From Methanomicrobia archaeon JdFR-19 (lineage in GTDB: Archaea; Halobacteriota; Methanosarcinia; DSM-18856; Methermicoccaceae), in NCBI GenBank assembly GCA_002010075.1, contig MTMG01000017.1, positions 119,142 through 168,259 on the forward strand: a DNA stretch of 49,118 bases, read 5' to 3'. The notes beneath the pieces are model-generated. The model had not been told where the DNA came from and made no database searches. It was given only the letters and a program-made list of their open reading frames with translations. The position numbers and the translations under genes were made by a program. Positions 32,641 to 42,175 of this stretch are shown in pieces (within the stretch, counting starts at the first letter, position 1; every line of letters starts with the position of its first letter).

Positions 32641-33378
32641 TCAAGAAATCGATGTGAACTCATAACTCTCCCACACTTTATCGTTCTTCAAGATATGAAG
32701 TACCTCATGAGCTCGTTCAGGATTTGGCGAATTTAAAAGCACAGCACCACATACCCACTCTTCTGAAGAGTTTTCCAGCTCGATAACTCTGACTATTCCT
32801 TTTTCTTCGTATGGGAGTGCGGACGCTCTCCAAACTATTGATGCATCAGCCACTCCGGTCACCACGTCCTCACACATCTCGTTTACGGTCGTTCTGAGTG
32901 TTACTGCCTGTGATAGAGCGGTTTCGTATCTATCTCCGAAAAACTGTTCTTGGATGTGAGAAAGGGCACATGAATTTTGTCTTGCCAAAGATAAACGTAG
33001 CCCATCAGGTAGTTCATTGACGTTGTTTATTTTGTCTATTCCATCCATTATGCCCGATCTCACTATCAGAACTGGTGTATGGGGCGCGAGCCTCTCATAA
33101 TCATCCACCCATCCTCGTTCTACTGCAATCAACATATCCCATTCAGAACCAGTTATCAAAATGTCTCCCTCTTTTGCCAAGGCTATCTTGCTGAAGAGAG
33201 TACCAGTCCCTCCATAGATACAAACAACCTCATCAACATCTTCAAGTAGTGAGTCCACTGGTCCCCTTACTCCTGCAGCACAAAGTACAACAATCTCGTT
33301 CTTCTCAGAAATACAGCCTAAAAGTGTTGTTGTGATCAAAATCATCATCACGAGCCACGATATCTTCTCATGTCCCAT
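32641..33378 (-). CDS. ABC transporter substrate-binding lipoprotein
   Basis: 245 residues. An N-terminal signal ends in the lipobox-like LLGC (about residue 21), followed by the molybdate/tungstate-type binding fold (EIVVLCAAGVRGPVDSLLED, GGTGTLFSKIALAKEGDILI and VLIVRSGIMDGIDKINNVNE). The ligand is probably an oxyanion, but this is inference from the family. It is upstream of the permease. The stop is TGA. Confidence 0.8.
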   Translation of the reverse strand: MGHEKISWLVMMILITTTLLGCISEKNEIVVLCAAGVRGPVDSLLEDVDEVVCIYGGTGTLFSKIALAKEGDILITGSEWDMLIAVERGWVDDYERLAPHTPVLIVRSGIMDGIDKINNVNELPDGLRLSLARQNSCALSHIQEQFFGDRYETALSQAVTLRTTVNEMCEDVVTGVADASIVWRASALPYEEKGIVRVIELENSSEEWVCGAVLLNSPNPERAHEVLHILKNDKVWESYEFTSIS

Positions 33379-33493
33379 CAGTCAACATCAACAATTAGCT
33401 TGATTTAATATTTTCGATTTATCTTGGCTGTTAGTAAATCAAAAATAATTTACCAAATCATCCAAAATGGAAAAATCAGATAGTATCAAAAAA

Positions 33494-34153
33494 TCAAACA
33501 ACTTGCCCACCACAAAATCTTCTGATATAATCAACTGCGATATCTCTTGCTTTGTCAAGTATGTCCTCTCCAACTCCTGGCGCCCCACATACCATCAACA
33601 ACACATCTTTCGTCTTATTTGTTATCTTTGTTTCATCAGAATCTCTATGAGGGTATATGGCAACCACTTTCTTCGAGTCAGAGATTACAATTTCATTTCC
33701 CTTTAACTTGACTTTCTTCATGCCTATCCCAATAAACTCTTCGTCTTGCTGTGCGAATCTCATCCGTAGCTCTCCTTGAAGAGTCTGATAGTCAAAAGCT
33801 GCTAAAGGTACCTCTGATACAATAGACGCCAAATTATAGGCATCAACGAGAGTGTTGATACTTGGGATTTGTTTGCCTTGGAGGATTCTTCTTATCAGAG
33901 CTTCAGATGCAGGTCTCGTTTTGGTAGGGTCAACCCCAATCTTCCAAAAGAAATCCCGATATGCTCTGAATATTGCCACATCTTTTAATTCTTGAAGAGA
34001 ATATCTTCTCCTTACATCATCGAAAACTTCCTTTTTGAATCCTTCCAAGTCTTTTAGAGTACTTTTGATGTGCACACCCTTTATGAGGATAAGAAATGCC
34101 CTTAAATCAGGAAATCGTTTCCTGACGTCATCGTATATGATAATTTCCTTCAT
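33494..34153 (-). CDS. B3/B4 domain protein (COG3382-like)
   Basis: About 220 residues resembling the B3/B4 domain of phenylalanyl-tRNA synthetase beta, which is proposed to act in tRNA editing or amino-acid binding. Family text: YSLQELKDVAIFRAYRDFFW, DPTKTRPASEALIRRIL, TLVDAYNLASIVSEVPLAAF and VLLMVCGAPGV. The ATG at 34153 lies 8 nt beyond the serA stop; TTG 34165 or GTG 34159 would overlap. It is in a run with serA and UPF0147. The stop is TGA. Confidence 0.75.
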   Translation of the reverse strand: MKEIIIYDDVRKRFPDLRAFLILIKGVHIKSTLKDLEGFKKEVFDDVRRRYSLQELKDVAIFRAYRDFFWKIGVDPTKTRPASEALIRRILQGKQIPSINTLVDAYNLASIVSEVPLAAFDYQTLQGELRMRFAQQDEEFIGIGMKKVKLKGNEIVISDSKKVVAIYPHRDSDETKITNKTKDVLLMVCGAPGVGEDILDKARDIAVDYIRRFCGGQVV

Positions 34154-34161
34154 ACTCACAA

Positions 34162-35742
34162 TCAAATAATTACGAGTTTTGCACTCAATACACCATCGAT
34201 TCCTTCTATCTTTCTAAGCAAATCATCTGGAACTTCACTATCAGTACTCAACACCATTATTGACTCTCCGCCTCTTTCTATTCTTCCCACCTGCATACCT
34301 GCGATGTTTATACCCTCTTCTCCAAGCACAACACAGCAGGGACCTATGATGTTTGGCTTGTCTATGTGCCAAACAACAACCATATATCCCAGAGGTACAA
34401 CATCCATCGAATAATTGTCTATTCTTGTAATCTTTGGCACACCCCCAACGACAGACCCAGTCACATATCTCTGTTCAGAAGTGGAGAACAATCTTATGGT
34501 TATCTCATCTGGAAATACATCCCCTTCTTCTTTGGTACTCTTGATAACCTTCAACCTTCTCTCTTTCGCAAGATACTCTGCATTTACATAGTTGACTCCA
34601 GACCCCACAACAGGCTCAAGTACTCCTTTTATACTTGCAATTGTTAGTACATCATCTGCTTTGTTTGGAATGTCTCCTGCAAGCACAACCTCCAATGTAT
34701 CATATCCACTGATGAGCTGGGCTGTGAACTTTCCAAGCTTCTCTGCTAATTCGATATAGGGTCTGACCTCAGATAGCACCTCTGGCTTTATGTATGGCAT
34801 ATTGATTGCATTCCTTACGGGCTTTCCTTCAAGAGCATCTATTACCTGCCTCGCTATGGTGATTGCAACGTTGATTTGAGCTTCTTCGGTAGATGCACCG
34901 AGGTGTGGTGTGACGACGACATTTTCAAGTTCTAACAATGGACTGCCCATTGGTGGCTCACTCACAAAAACATCAAGTGCAGCACCAGCTACCTTCCCAT
35001 CCTTTATGGCATTGTACAGTGCTTCTTCATTTACAATCCCTCCCCTCGCACAATTTATAATCCTTACACCCTTTTTCATTCTATCAAACTCATCGGTGTC
35101 TATCAAATCCTTTGTATCTTTGGTCAGAGGAGTATGGACCGTTATGATGTCTGCCCGGGCAATCAATTCATCAAGTGATACAAGAGTTGCACCAAGGCTT
35201 CTTGCTCTCTCCTCTGATACATAGGGGTCATATGCTATCACCTCTGTCTCAAGACAGCTACACCTTCTGGCAACCTCCGCTCCAATTCTTCCAAGCCCAA
35301 TTACCCCAACCGTCTTTCCTCTGAGTTCTGTTCCAATGAACTTGCTTCTGTTCCATTCTCCTCTCTTGAGAGAGGCATGAGCCTGAGGAATATTCCTCGC
35401 AAGAGCCATCATCATGGCTATCGTATGCTCAGCCGCTGAGACGGTATTCCCTTCAGGGGCATTTGCAACTATTATCCCTCTCTCAGTTGCTGCCATAACA
35501 TCAATGTTATCAACTCCAACGCCTGCCCTTCCAACTATCTTTAGGTTGGTTGCATGCTCTATTACCTTCTTCGTAACCTTTGTTCCACTTCTAACAATCA
35601 GTGCGTCATATTCCCCTATAATATTGCAGAGTTCATTCTCACTGAGTCCTGTTATAACATCCACCTCAAATCCGTGGTTGAGTAATTCTTCTATACCCTC
35701 TCTTGCAAGTGGGTCACTCACAAGTACTTTCACACTTCTCAC
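34162..35742 (-). CDS. serA: D-3-phosphoglycerate dehydrogenase
   Basis: First enzyme of serine synthesis, 526 residues in the long archaeal/Bacillus form. NAD motif [16 protein letters not shown], catalytic residues in [34 protein letters not shown], then an intervening domain and a C-terminal ACT domain ([40 protein letters not shown]). All key elements are intact. It overlaps UPF0147 by ATGA. The stop is TGA. Confidence 0.97.
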   Translation of the reverse strand: MRSVKVLVSDPLAREGIEELLNHGFEVDVITGLSENELCNIIGEYDALIVRSGTKVTKKVIEHATNLKIVGRAGVGVDNIDVMAATERGIIVANAPEGNTVSAAEHTIAMMMALARNIPQAHASLKRGEWNRSKFIGTELRGKTVGVIGLGRIGAEVARRCSCLETEVIAYDPYVSEERARSLGATLVSLDELIARADIITVHTPLTKDTKDLIDTDEFDRMKKGVRIINCARGGIVNEEALYNAIKDGKVAGAALDVFVSEPPMGSPLLELENVVVTPHLGASTEEAQINVAITIARQVIDALEGKPVRNAINMPYIKPEVLSEVRPYIELAEKLGKFTAQLISGYDTLEVVLAGDIPNKADDVLTIASIKGVLEPVVGSGVNYVNAEYLAKERRLKVIKSTKEEGDVFPDEITIRLFSTSEQRYVTGSVVGGVPKITRIDNYSMDVVPLGYMVVVWHIDKPNIIGPCCVVLGEEGINIAGMQVGRIERGGESIMVLSTDSEVPDDLLRKIEGIDGVLSAKLVII

Positions 35743-36002
35743 TCCACTGGAATTGTCTCAAGATTGCTCACTATATTCCAAACAAGCGTTCTTGTATGAA
35801 GAGGTATGTTCGGGTCGTTGTTCAGTTCATCCAGTATGGATATGCCTGTCGCAGCCCTCATAGCTGGAGGCTCATCTTCTCTCAGAAGTATGTTCCTAAC
35901 CTCTTCTGCACCTTTTCTTATGTTCCTCGGAACTGAGTCATCATTCATTATTCTCTCCAAGATTTGAACACACTGCCTTATCGTTTCCTCTGGATCACTC
36001 AT
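35739..36002 (-). CDS. UPF0147 family protein
   Basis: 87 residues from MSDPEETI; a longer frame from 36026 is less likely. Helical HEAT-like pattern: [40 protein letters not shown] and [20 protein letters not shown] are diagnostic for UPF0147. Function is unknown. The stop overlaps the ATG of serA, so translation is coupled. Confidence 0.87.
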   Translation of the reverse strand: MSDPEETIRQCVQILERIMNDDSVPRNIRKGAEEVRNILLREDEPPAMRAATGISILDELNNDPNIPLHTRTLVWNIVSNLETIPVE

Positions 36003-36059
36003 ATTCAATCCCCCAAAACAACACAAAATGAATGATTGTGTCTAATGTTTATCTATATA

Positions 36060-36875
36060 TTAACCTTTCTTTATTAAACTAACGAGAGCGCTTGCCAGAG
36101 CAATCTGCCTCTCGAAACTTTTATTCGATCTTGATGAGTCTACGTACACGAACTCGTTTGTGAGTAGGGGCGCTCCCCAAGAGTTCCATCCACCCACAAG
36201 TACAAGAGTTCTAAACAAAATATTTCCACTCATTCCATCTGGAGCCAGTATAACCGAGTATTTTCCAATAGCTTCCTCTATCATAATGCCCACATGCTCT
36301 GCTACAATCCCCTTGCCCCTCAATACTTGGGCTATCAACTCTCCTTTCTCCATGCTATTATCAACCACCTTACTCCTACCTCTATCCTCTTTTCTTCCAC
36401 CAGAGAGTACGCCGACTTTTATCTCCTCACCAAGCTAAGAGAGTAATTTTGCAATTCTCAAACCAAGCTCAACTTTTTCATCCACGCTTTGCCCCTCGTC
36501 TATGCCAACTGGTACCAGACCCAAGATGCTATGGTTGATTGTCCTCTCTAAAATCACCCCCCTCCTCACATCTACTCCTCTTTCCCTCAGAGCTGAAAGT
36601 GTTTTGCTGGCTGAAAGATTCCCTCTGACCCCACCTTCAATCTCATTGTCTATAATTTTCACGAGTTCTTTTGCCGGATTGTCTGAAGGGATTGTCTCGA
36701 ATCTTTTGAACAGATTTTCAGAGTCATATGGACAAACAACCACGATTCTCGCCCATTTCTTTGCTCTTAATAACGAGTTTAGGATAGCTGCCTTCATTAT
36801 ATCTGCCATATCATCTGGTAGATGGACTCCAATCCCCACCACATTCTCTGGATTTGCCAATCTCAGAATATGCAT
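36060..36875 (-). CDS. mtxX: Methanogenesis marker protein 4 (MtxX), with in-frame TAG
   Basis: Family found in methanogens and related C1 archaea, with a phosphotransacylase-like fold; role unknown. Residues 1-146 run VGIGVHLPDDMADIMKAAIL and HSILGLVPVGIDEGQSVDEK to IAKLLS, then codon 147 (36435-36437) is TAG. The frame continues LGEEIKVGVLSGGRKEDRGR, AEHVGIMIEEAIGKYSVILA, PDGMSGNILFRTLVLVGGWN and ends TAA. The whole is 271 residues, the family's usual size. Two separate fragments would be called if TAG were a stop. Confidence 0.87.
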
Positions 36876-36924
36876 ATACTGAAGTTATAGCAAAGCATTT
36901 TAAGGGTTTGGAAGATGTTATGTT

Positions 36925-37335
36925 GTGAAAGAAAGAAGGCGTGTTTGGGCAATTGAAAGAGAGGCACTGGAGTTTATCCTTGCTGCAAGTAAATCAAACC
37001 ACCCAAATGAGTTTGCTGGATTGCTCTCAGCTCGTGAAGGCATAATAAGGGAGTGCGTGATTCTGCCGGGAACACAATCATCAGAGGTGATGGCAGTACT
37101 CCATCTCTATATGATGCCAAACGTTCGATATGCTGGGTCTGTCCATAGCCATCCAACACCCAATCCATCTCCTTCACTAGCAGACCTTGAACTGTTTAGG
37201 AAGACAGGTGAGGTTCATATCATCGTCGCATATCCATATACGATGGAAAGTTGGAGATGTTATGATAGGGCTGGAAGACCAAGAAATCTTTAGGTTATAG
37301 GAGGGGGCGAACGTGAGACTGAAAGAGAAGATTGA
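36925..37335 (+). CDS. JAMM/MPN+ metalloprotease-like protein, TAG near its end
   Basis: Zinc isopeptidase-type fold. Glu29 in NEFAGLL and HSHPTPNPSPSLAD (His74, His76, Ser84, Asp87) give the complete JAMM motif. Archaeal members may act in ubiquitin-like (SAMP) deconjugation, although this is not established here. At codon 123 (37291-37293) there is a TAG after RAGRPRNL; reading on gives VIGGGERETERED and TGA at 37333, overlapping tyrS by 23 bp. If TAG is a stop, the end is 37293. The start is GTG. Confidence 0.8.
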
Positions 37336-38269
37336 ACTTGTATGTAGAAATGCAGTTGAAGTCATTACGGTGAACGAGCTTGAGACGTTGCTGAAGATGG
37401 AGAGAAAACCAACTGCTTATGCGGGATATGAACCAAGTGGAAAGATTCATCTCGGACATATTTTGACCGTAAATAAGCTCATAGACCTCAAAAATGCTGG
37501 ATTTGATGTAATCGTGTTGTTAGCAGATCTTCATGCATATCTCAATGAAAAAGGTTCTCTTGAGGAGGTGAGAGAGACTGCCCGTATGAACATGGAATGT
37601 TTCAAAGCCATAGGACTGAAAGGTGCAAAATTCATTTTTGGATCCTCATATCAGCTTGATAAAGAGTACATACTGGATGTGCTCATGCTTGCCCGACATA
37701 CAACCTTACTGAGGGCCAGACGGAGTATGGATGAAGTATCTAGAAGTGTTGAGAATCCAAAGGTCTCTCAGATGATATATCCACTAATGCAAGCTGTCGA
37801 TATTGCAAAACTCAAGGTAGATGTTGCTGTTGGTGGCATAGACCAGAGGAAGATACACATGTTGGCAAGAGAGAATCTCCCTAAGATAGGTTATTCTGCT
37901 CCAGTCTGTATCCACACACCCATCCTCCTCGGACTCGATGGTGAGAAGATGTCGTCCTCCAAAGGGAACTTCATATCTGTGGATGATAGTGAGGAGGAGG
38001 TGGAGGCAAAGTTAAAGAAAGCATTGTGTCCAGCCGGAATTGTAAAGGACAACCCAGTATTTGAGATATTCAGATACTTCATATTCCCAAAGTATGGGAG
38101 AATTGTGATAAAAAGACCCGAGAAATATGGAGGGGACATCGAGTTTGAGGACATAGGTGAGCTTGAGAAAGCGTTTATGACGGGAAGAGTTCATCCCCTT
38201 GATTTGAAGAAAAGTGCATCCACATACATAAATGAGATTCTCGAACCCGTCAGGATGGTTGTAAGTTAA
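37313..38269 (+). CDS. tyrS: Tyrosyl-tRNA synthetase
   Basis: Class I synthetase of archaeal/eukaryotic length, 318 residues. The HIGH-type motif is KIHLGH in YEPSGKIHLGHI, and the KMSKS-type motif is KMSSSKGN. Tyrosine-pocket text includes YPLMQAVDIAKLKVDVAVGG. It begins at GTG 37313 with a GGAGGGGG site upstream. The stop is TAA, and it converges with rnz, 2 nt away. Confidence 0.97.
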   Translation: MRLKEKIELVCRNAVEVITVNELETLLKMERKPTAYAGYEPSGKIHLGHILTVNKLIDLKNAGFDVIVLLADLHAYLNEKGSLEEVRETARMNMECFKAIGLKGAKFIFGSSYQLDKEYILDVLMLARHTTLLRARRSMDEVSRSVENPKVSQMIYPLMQAVDIAKLKVDVAVGGIDQRKIHMLARENLPKIGYSAPVCIHTPILLGLDGEKMSSSKGNFISVDDSEEEVEAKLKKALCPAGIVKDNPVFEIFRYFIFPKYGRIVIKRPEKYGGDIEFEDIGELEKAFMTGRVHPLDLKKSASTYINEILEPVRMVVS

Positions 38270-38271
38270 GA

Positions 38272-39189
38272 TTAATCGCTGTATGGAATATCTATGACCA
38301 TCAAGTCATAAGCTATTTCGGTCTCTTCGAATGCCTCTCTCGCTTCCTTGCGTATCTGCTCAATCTCCTCGCTATGTCTTGCACTGATGTGTGTGAGTAT
38401 TAGCCTTCTTACTCCAGCCTATTTTGCAGTGAGCGCTGCTTCTCTTGCAGTTGAATGAAGAAACTCTTTTGCAAGTTTCTCATGGTCTGATGTGAACATT
38501 CCGTCGTGTATGAGAAGGTCTGCGCCCTTTGCCTCTTCAACAACCTCACAACAAGGACGTGTATCCCCTGTATAAACAATCTTTCTCCCGGGTCTGGGGG
38601 GACCAACAACCTCAGATGGATGTATCACCCTGCCTTTCCATATTATGCTCTCCCCCCTATGAAGTTTTGAATAGAGGGGTCCTGGGGGGATTCCCAACAC
38701 TTTTTCAGCCTTCTCTCTATTGAATTTGCCACGTCTCTCATCCTCAACCAGTGAATAACCAATCGATGGTACTCCATGTACAGTTTTGAAACATTTCATT
38801 GTGTATCCTTTCAACCTCACACTATCTCCGGGAGTGAGTTCTTTTATTTTTACCTCATAGGTGGGCTTGAAAAGTCCCATGAGATGAAAAAAGTTCTTCA
38901 GTCTTGTTATCCCTTTTGGGCCATATATTGCAAGAGGGTCTTTTCTTCCAAAAAAGGCAAGCGTCTGAAGTAGTCCGGGTACTCCAAGTACATGATCTGC
39001 ATGTAAGTGAGTTATAAAGATTGAAGAGAGTTTTCCAAACCCTGCCTTTGCCCTCATCATCTGTTGTTGCGCACCTTCTCCACAATCCAACAATATGGAC
39101 TCATGATCAGTTGCGACCACAATTGCAGAGGGGTTTCTATCCACTGTTGGAAGTGAACCTGCAGTTCCAAGGAATATCACTCTAAGCAT
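38272..39189 (-). CDS. rnz: Ribonuclease Z, with in-frame TAG
   Basis: tRNA 3'-processing endonuclease of the metallo-beta-lactamase fold. Zinc motif ITHLHADHVLGVPGLL, then HGVPSIGYSLVEDERRGKF, YTGDTRPCCEVVEEAKGADL and the HEGMF-like LLIHDGMFTSD. At codon 257 (38419-38421) comes TAG after AALTAK; the frame continues AGVRRLILTHISARHSEEIE and FEETEIAYDLMVIDIPYSD to TAA. The last zinc ligand (His in LTHIS) lies after the TAG, so the truncated form would be inactive. Final length of 305 residues is typical. Confidence 0.92.
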
Positions 39190-39238
39190 GCAAGTAAGTG
39201 GAGTTTTTTACTCGTTTATATCGTTATCGAACTGTATA

Positions 39239-39256
39239 AGTATATGAACGTATACT
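39239..39256. promoter_or_regulatory. Palindrome over the promoter of the HTH regulator
   Basis: AGTATA and TATACT form an inverted repeat around tgaacg, coinciding with the TATA region (gtataagtatat) about 20-35 nt upstream of the ATG at 39275. The shared gap also holds the rnz promoter on the other strand. A dimeric regulator, perhaps the next gene's product, could bind here. Confidence 0.4.
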
Positions 39257-39274
39257 AATATGTGAGGAGATGAG

Positions 39275-39793
39275 ATGCCAAAGCGTACTAAATTGATTGA
39301 TGACCCTTCAGAACTTGTTGTTCTGTTAAGGGCTCTTGCAACACCCCTCACAAAAAGCGTACTTTCCCTACTACTAAATAAGTGGTATACGATAAATGAG
39401 ATTGCAGAAGAGCTCGAAGAATCAAAAGAAAGGATAGAAGAGTCTATACAAACACTTAGGAAATGTGCACTCCTTGATGTTGGGTGGAGAATGCCTGCAC
39501 CTGGCGAAAAACCTGAGATGGAGTACCACTGTATATATGGAAAAGTTCAGATGAACATTAGATGCACAATGGATGAGCTTGCAGAGGTGCTAAATATTAC
39601 ATTTGCCAGTGATTGTGAGATTATGCCAGAGATTATGGAAATCGTGGAACATGTTAGAAAGGGAAATAAATCAATTTTAAATATATCAAAGGATATGAAA
39701 ATTAGCCCAATTCGAGTAAAGTCTCTTGCCCGTCGCTCAGACGAACTTGTGGTAAAAGGACAGAGAATAGATTTGGCACAGGAAAGAATTTGA
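39275..39793 (+). CDS. Predicted HTH transcription regulator (ArsR-like)
   Basis: 172 residues with a winged-helix N-terminal half (RALATPLTKSVLSLLLNKWY, TINEIAEELEESKERIEESI). The middle includes YHCIYGKVQMNIRCTMDELA, and the C-terminal half ends with a second helix-turn-helix-like segment (KSILNISKDMKISPIRVKSL). The site GGAGATGAG precedes the ATG. The stop is TGA. It is 13 nt before the next HTH gene, which is probably co-transcribed. The regulated genes are not known. Confidence 0.65.
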   Translation: MPKRTKLIDDPSELVVLLRALATPLTKSVLSLLLNKWYTINEIAEELEESKERIEESIQTLRKCALLDVGWRMPAPGEKPEMEYHCIYGKVQMNIRCTMDELAEVLNITFASDCEIMPEIMEIVEHVRKGNKSILNISKDMKISPIRVKSLARRSDELVVKGQRIDLAQERI

Positions 39794-39806
39794 TGGAGGA
39801 AAATAT

Positions 39807-40604
39807 ATGGTTGAAGTACTGCATCGCAAAAAAGATATCACGAAATTCCAGATTTTGGTTGAGATTGCTGCACATCAGCCAAATATAAAACAGAAAAAGA
39901 TTGCTGAAAAGATAGGCGTTACACCACAAGCAGTATCAGAATACATAAAAGAACTCATAGAAGAGGGTCTCGTTCATAGCGATGGCAGAGTTAGTTATAC
40001 TGTTACAAGCCGTGGAATAGAGTGGATACAAGAAACTGCATTCGAACTCAAAAGATATGCTGAATATGTTGTTGAAGATGTAATAAGTCATGTTGCAGTT
40101 TGGACTGCAATAGCAGACAAGGATGTTGATGGAGAAGAAAAAGTATCTGTATACATGAGGGATGGTCTTTTGTGGGCTGGTGAATACAACCCAAATTTAC
40201 CCGCATCTGGGATTACCCTCTTTCCAGCAAATAAAGGGGAGGATGTGGGCATCAAAGATTTGAAAGGTATGATAGAACTCACAATAAAACCTGTGAAGAT
40301 TGGTAGAGTTCCAAGAGTTGAACACGGTGGCTCAAGAAGAGTTGATATTGAAAAAATCAGAAGGATAATAGAAGAATGTGATTATACCTGCGTGATTGGT
40401 GTAGAGTCTCTTATTGCGCTTAGAAAAGCAGGTGTTGAAGCTGATGTAATGTTTGGTGCAAGTGGGAGTGTTGTTGAGGCTGCACAACATGGTTTGTCGG
40501 TATTTGTGTTGTGCCTGAACGACGAAGTACCACATCTACTGAGAAGGCTTGAGAACGAAGGTACAAGATATGAGACTGTAGAAATTTTGAAAGAGAAAGA
40601 GTAA
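39807..40604 (+). CDS. Winged-helix regulator with C-terminal effector domain
   Basis: 265 residues. An N-terminal MarR/wHTH domain (ILVEIAAHQPNIKQKKIAEK, GVTPQAVSEYIKELIEEGLV) is followed by a domain seen in archaeal conserved regulators (VSVYMRDGLLWAGEYNPNLP, ASGITLFPANKGEDVGIKDL). The C-terminus (CVIGVESLIALRKAGVEADV, MFGASGSVVEAAQHGLSVFV) resembles a ligand-binding fold. No ligand can be named. The stop is TAA. Confidence 0.7.
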   Translation: MVEVLHRKKDITKFQILVEIAAHQPNIKQKKIAEKIGVTPQAVSEYIKELIEEGLVHSDGRVSYTVTSRGIEWIQETAFELKRYAEYVVEDVISHVAVWTAIADKDVDGEEKVSVYMRDGLLWAGEYNPNLPASGITLFPANKGEDVGIKDLKGMIELTIKPVKIGRVPRVEHGGSRRVDIEKIRRIIEECDYTCVIGVESLIALRKAGVEADVMFGASGSVVEAAQHGLSVFVLCLNDEVPHLLRRLENEGTRYETVEILKEKE

Positions 40605-40677
40605 GTATATATCTATGGTGTTGATATGGTTATATTCATGAACGGAAAAGCGGGGGATCGTCTTTTACGTACAACAT

Positions 40678-42174
40678 GAGCTTGTTGGAAGAAAGGTAAG
40701 TGTTTTTGACACAACATTGAGAGATGGCGAACAGACTCCGGGAGTCTCTTTGACTATTGGAGAGAAGTTCATGATAGCTAACCAACTTGAAAAGCTCGGA
40801 GTCGATGTAATAGAGGCAGGCTTCCCGATAGCTTCCAAGGGAGAGAGACAAGCCGTCAAGAAGATTGCAAATGCAGGGTTGAATTCGAAAATATGCGGGC
40901 TTGCAAGGGTTGTGAAGGAAGATATAGATGCGTGCATAGATGCAGAAGTGGATATGGTGCATGTTTTTGTTTCCACCTCGGACATACAACGAGAACACAC
41001 AATAAAGAAGTCAAGGGAAGAAGTCGTTGAGATTGCAGTAGATGCAGTCGAATATGTGAAAGAACATGGTGTCGAATGTATGTTCTCCGCGATGGATGCA
41101 ACACGCACAGACATTGACTATCTCATTCATGTATACAAATCCGTTGAGTCTGCAGGGGCGGACATAATAAACGTTCCAGACACGGTTGGGGTGATGGTAC
41201 CTTCAAGGATGTACAAGCTTATCCAAGAGATAGTCAAGAATGTTGATATACCCGTGGATGTACATTGTCACAACGACTTTGGTCTTGCGGTTGCTAACAC
41301 ACTCGCAGCATTTGAAGCGGGAGCGTCTGAAGTTCAGGTGACCATAAACGGGCTTGGTGAAAGGGGTGGAAATGCAGACCTGTCAGAGACCGTAATGTCT
41401 CTACATTGTCTTTACGGTGCTCGAACCAATATAAACACACGACTCATTGTTGAGAGTGCTAAACTCGTTTCAAGACTCACAGGCATACCGATAATACCCA
41501 CAAAACCAGTTGTTGGAGAGAACGCGTTTGCACATGAGTCTGGTATACATACTCAAGGTGTCCTGATACGTTCAGACACATTCGAACCAGGTGTAATGAC
41601 GCCCGAAATAGTGGGACATAAACGCAGGATAGTGATAGGAAAACATGCTGGAAGATATGCTGTAAGAGAGGCACTAAAAAAGGCTGGGTATTATCCTGAT
41701 GATGAGCAACTGACTGCAATAATGGAAAGAATAAAAGAATTGGGTGATAAAGGCAAGAGAGTGACAGACACAGACCTCTTTGCAATAGCAGAAGATGTTC
41801 TCGGAAGAGGAAAAGAAAAGGAACACCCGATAGAACTCGATGAAGTTACCGTGATAACAGGTAATAAAATAACTCCAACGGCAGTCGTCAAGGCAAACAT
41901 AAGGGGGAAAAAGAAAACAAGAGCTGAAACTGGTGTTGGACCTGTTGATGCTGCTGTGAATGCTGTAAAAGAGCTTATCGGAGACGAGTATAGAATTGAA
42001 CTTCATGATTTCAGAATAGAGGCGATTACCGGTGGTTCTGATGCTCTTGCAGATGTTGTTATAGGTGTTGAAGATGAAAAAGGTAGAATTGTGAGTGCAA
42101 GAGCTGCAAAAGAAGATATAGTAATGGCATCTGTGGAAGCTTTGATAAACGCTCTGAACAGACTCATGAAATGA
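40678..42174 (+). CDS. leuA: 2-isopropylmalate/citramalate synthase family (LeuA/CimA), start obscured
   Basis: Acetyl-CoA-dependent condensing enzyme. FDTTLRDGEQTPGVSLT, HCHNDFGLAVANTLAAFEAG and the C-terminal regulatory domain (KKTRAETGVGPVDAAVNAVK) show a full LeuA-type protein rather than AksA, which lacks that domain; CimA remains possible. The coding frame is clear from 40678 (ELVGRKVSVFDTT), but there is no ATG, GTG or TTG in frame before 40717, which would cut into the active-site motif. ATG 40626 lies one frame away; removing one G from the five-G run at 40652-40656 would join it. The stop is TGA. Confidence 0.85.
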   Translation, partial: ELVGRKVSVFDTTLRDGEQTPGVSLTIGEKFMIANQLEKLGVDVIEAGFPIASKGERQAVKKIANAGLNSKICGLARVVKEDIDACIDAEVDMVHVFVSTSDIQREHTIKKSREEVVEIAVDAVEYVKEHGVECMFSAMDATRTDIDYLIHVYKSVESAGADIINVPDTVGVMVPSRMYKLIQEIVKNVDIPVDVHCHNDFGLAVANTLAAFEAGASEVQVTINGLGERGGNADLSETVMSLHCLYGARTNINTRLIVESAKLVSRLTGIPIIPTKPVVGENAFAHESGIHTQGVLIRSDTFEPGVMTPEIVGHKRRIVIGKHAGRYAVREALKKAGYYPDDEQLTAIMERIKELGDKGKRVTDTDLFAIAEDVLGRGKEKEHPIELDEVTVITGNKITPTAVVKANIRGKKKTRAETGVGPVDAAVNAVKELIGDEYRIELHDFRIEAITGGSDALADVVIGVEDEKGRIVSARAAKEDIVMASVEALINALNRLMK

Positions 42175-42175
42175 G

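Noticed and set aside
36060-36368. Separate 102-residue gene beside mtxX
   Set aside because: It is the C-terminal third of MtxX in frame through TAG; its GTG start is internal.
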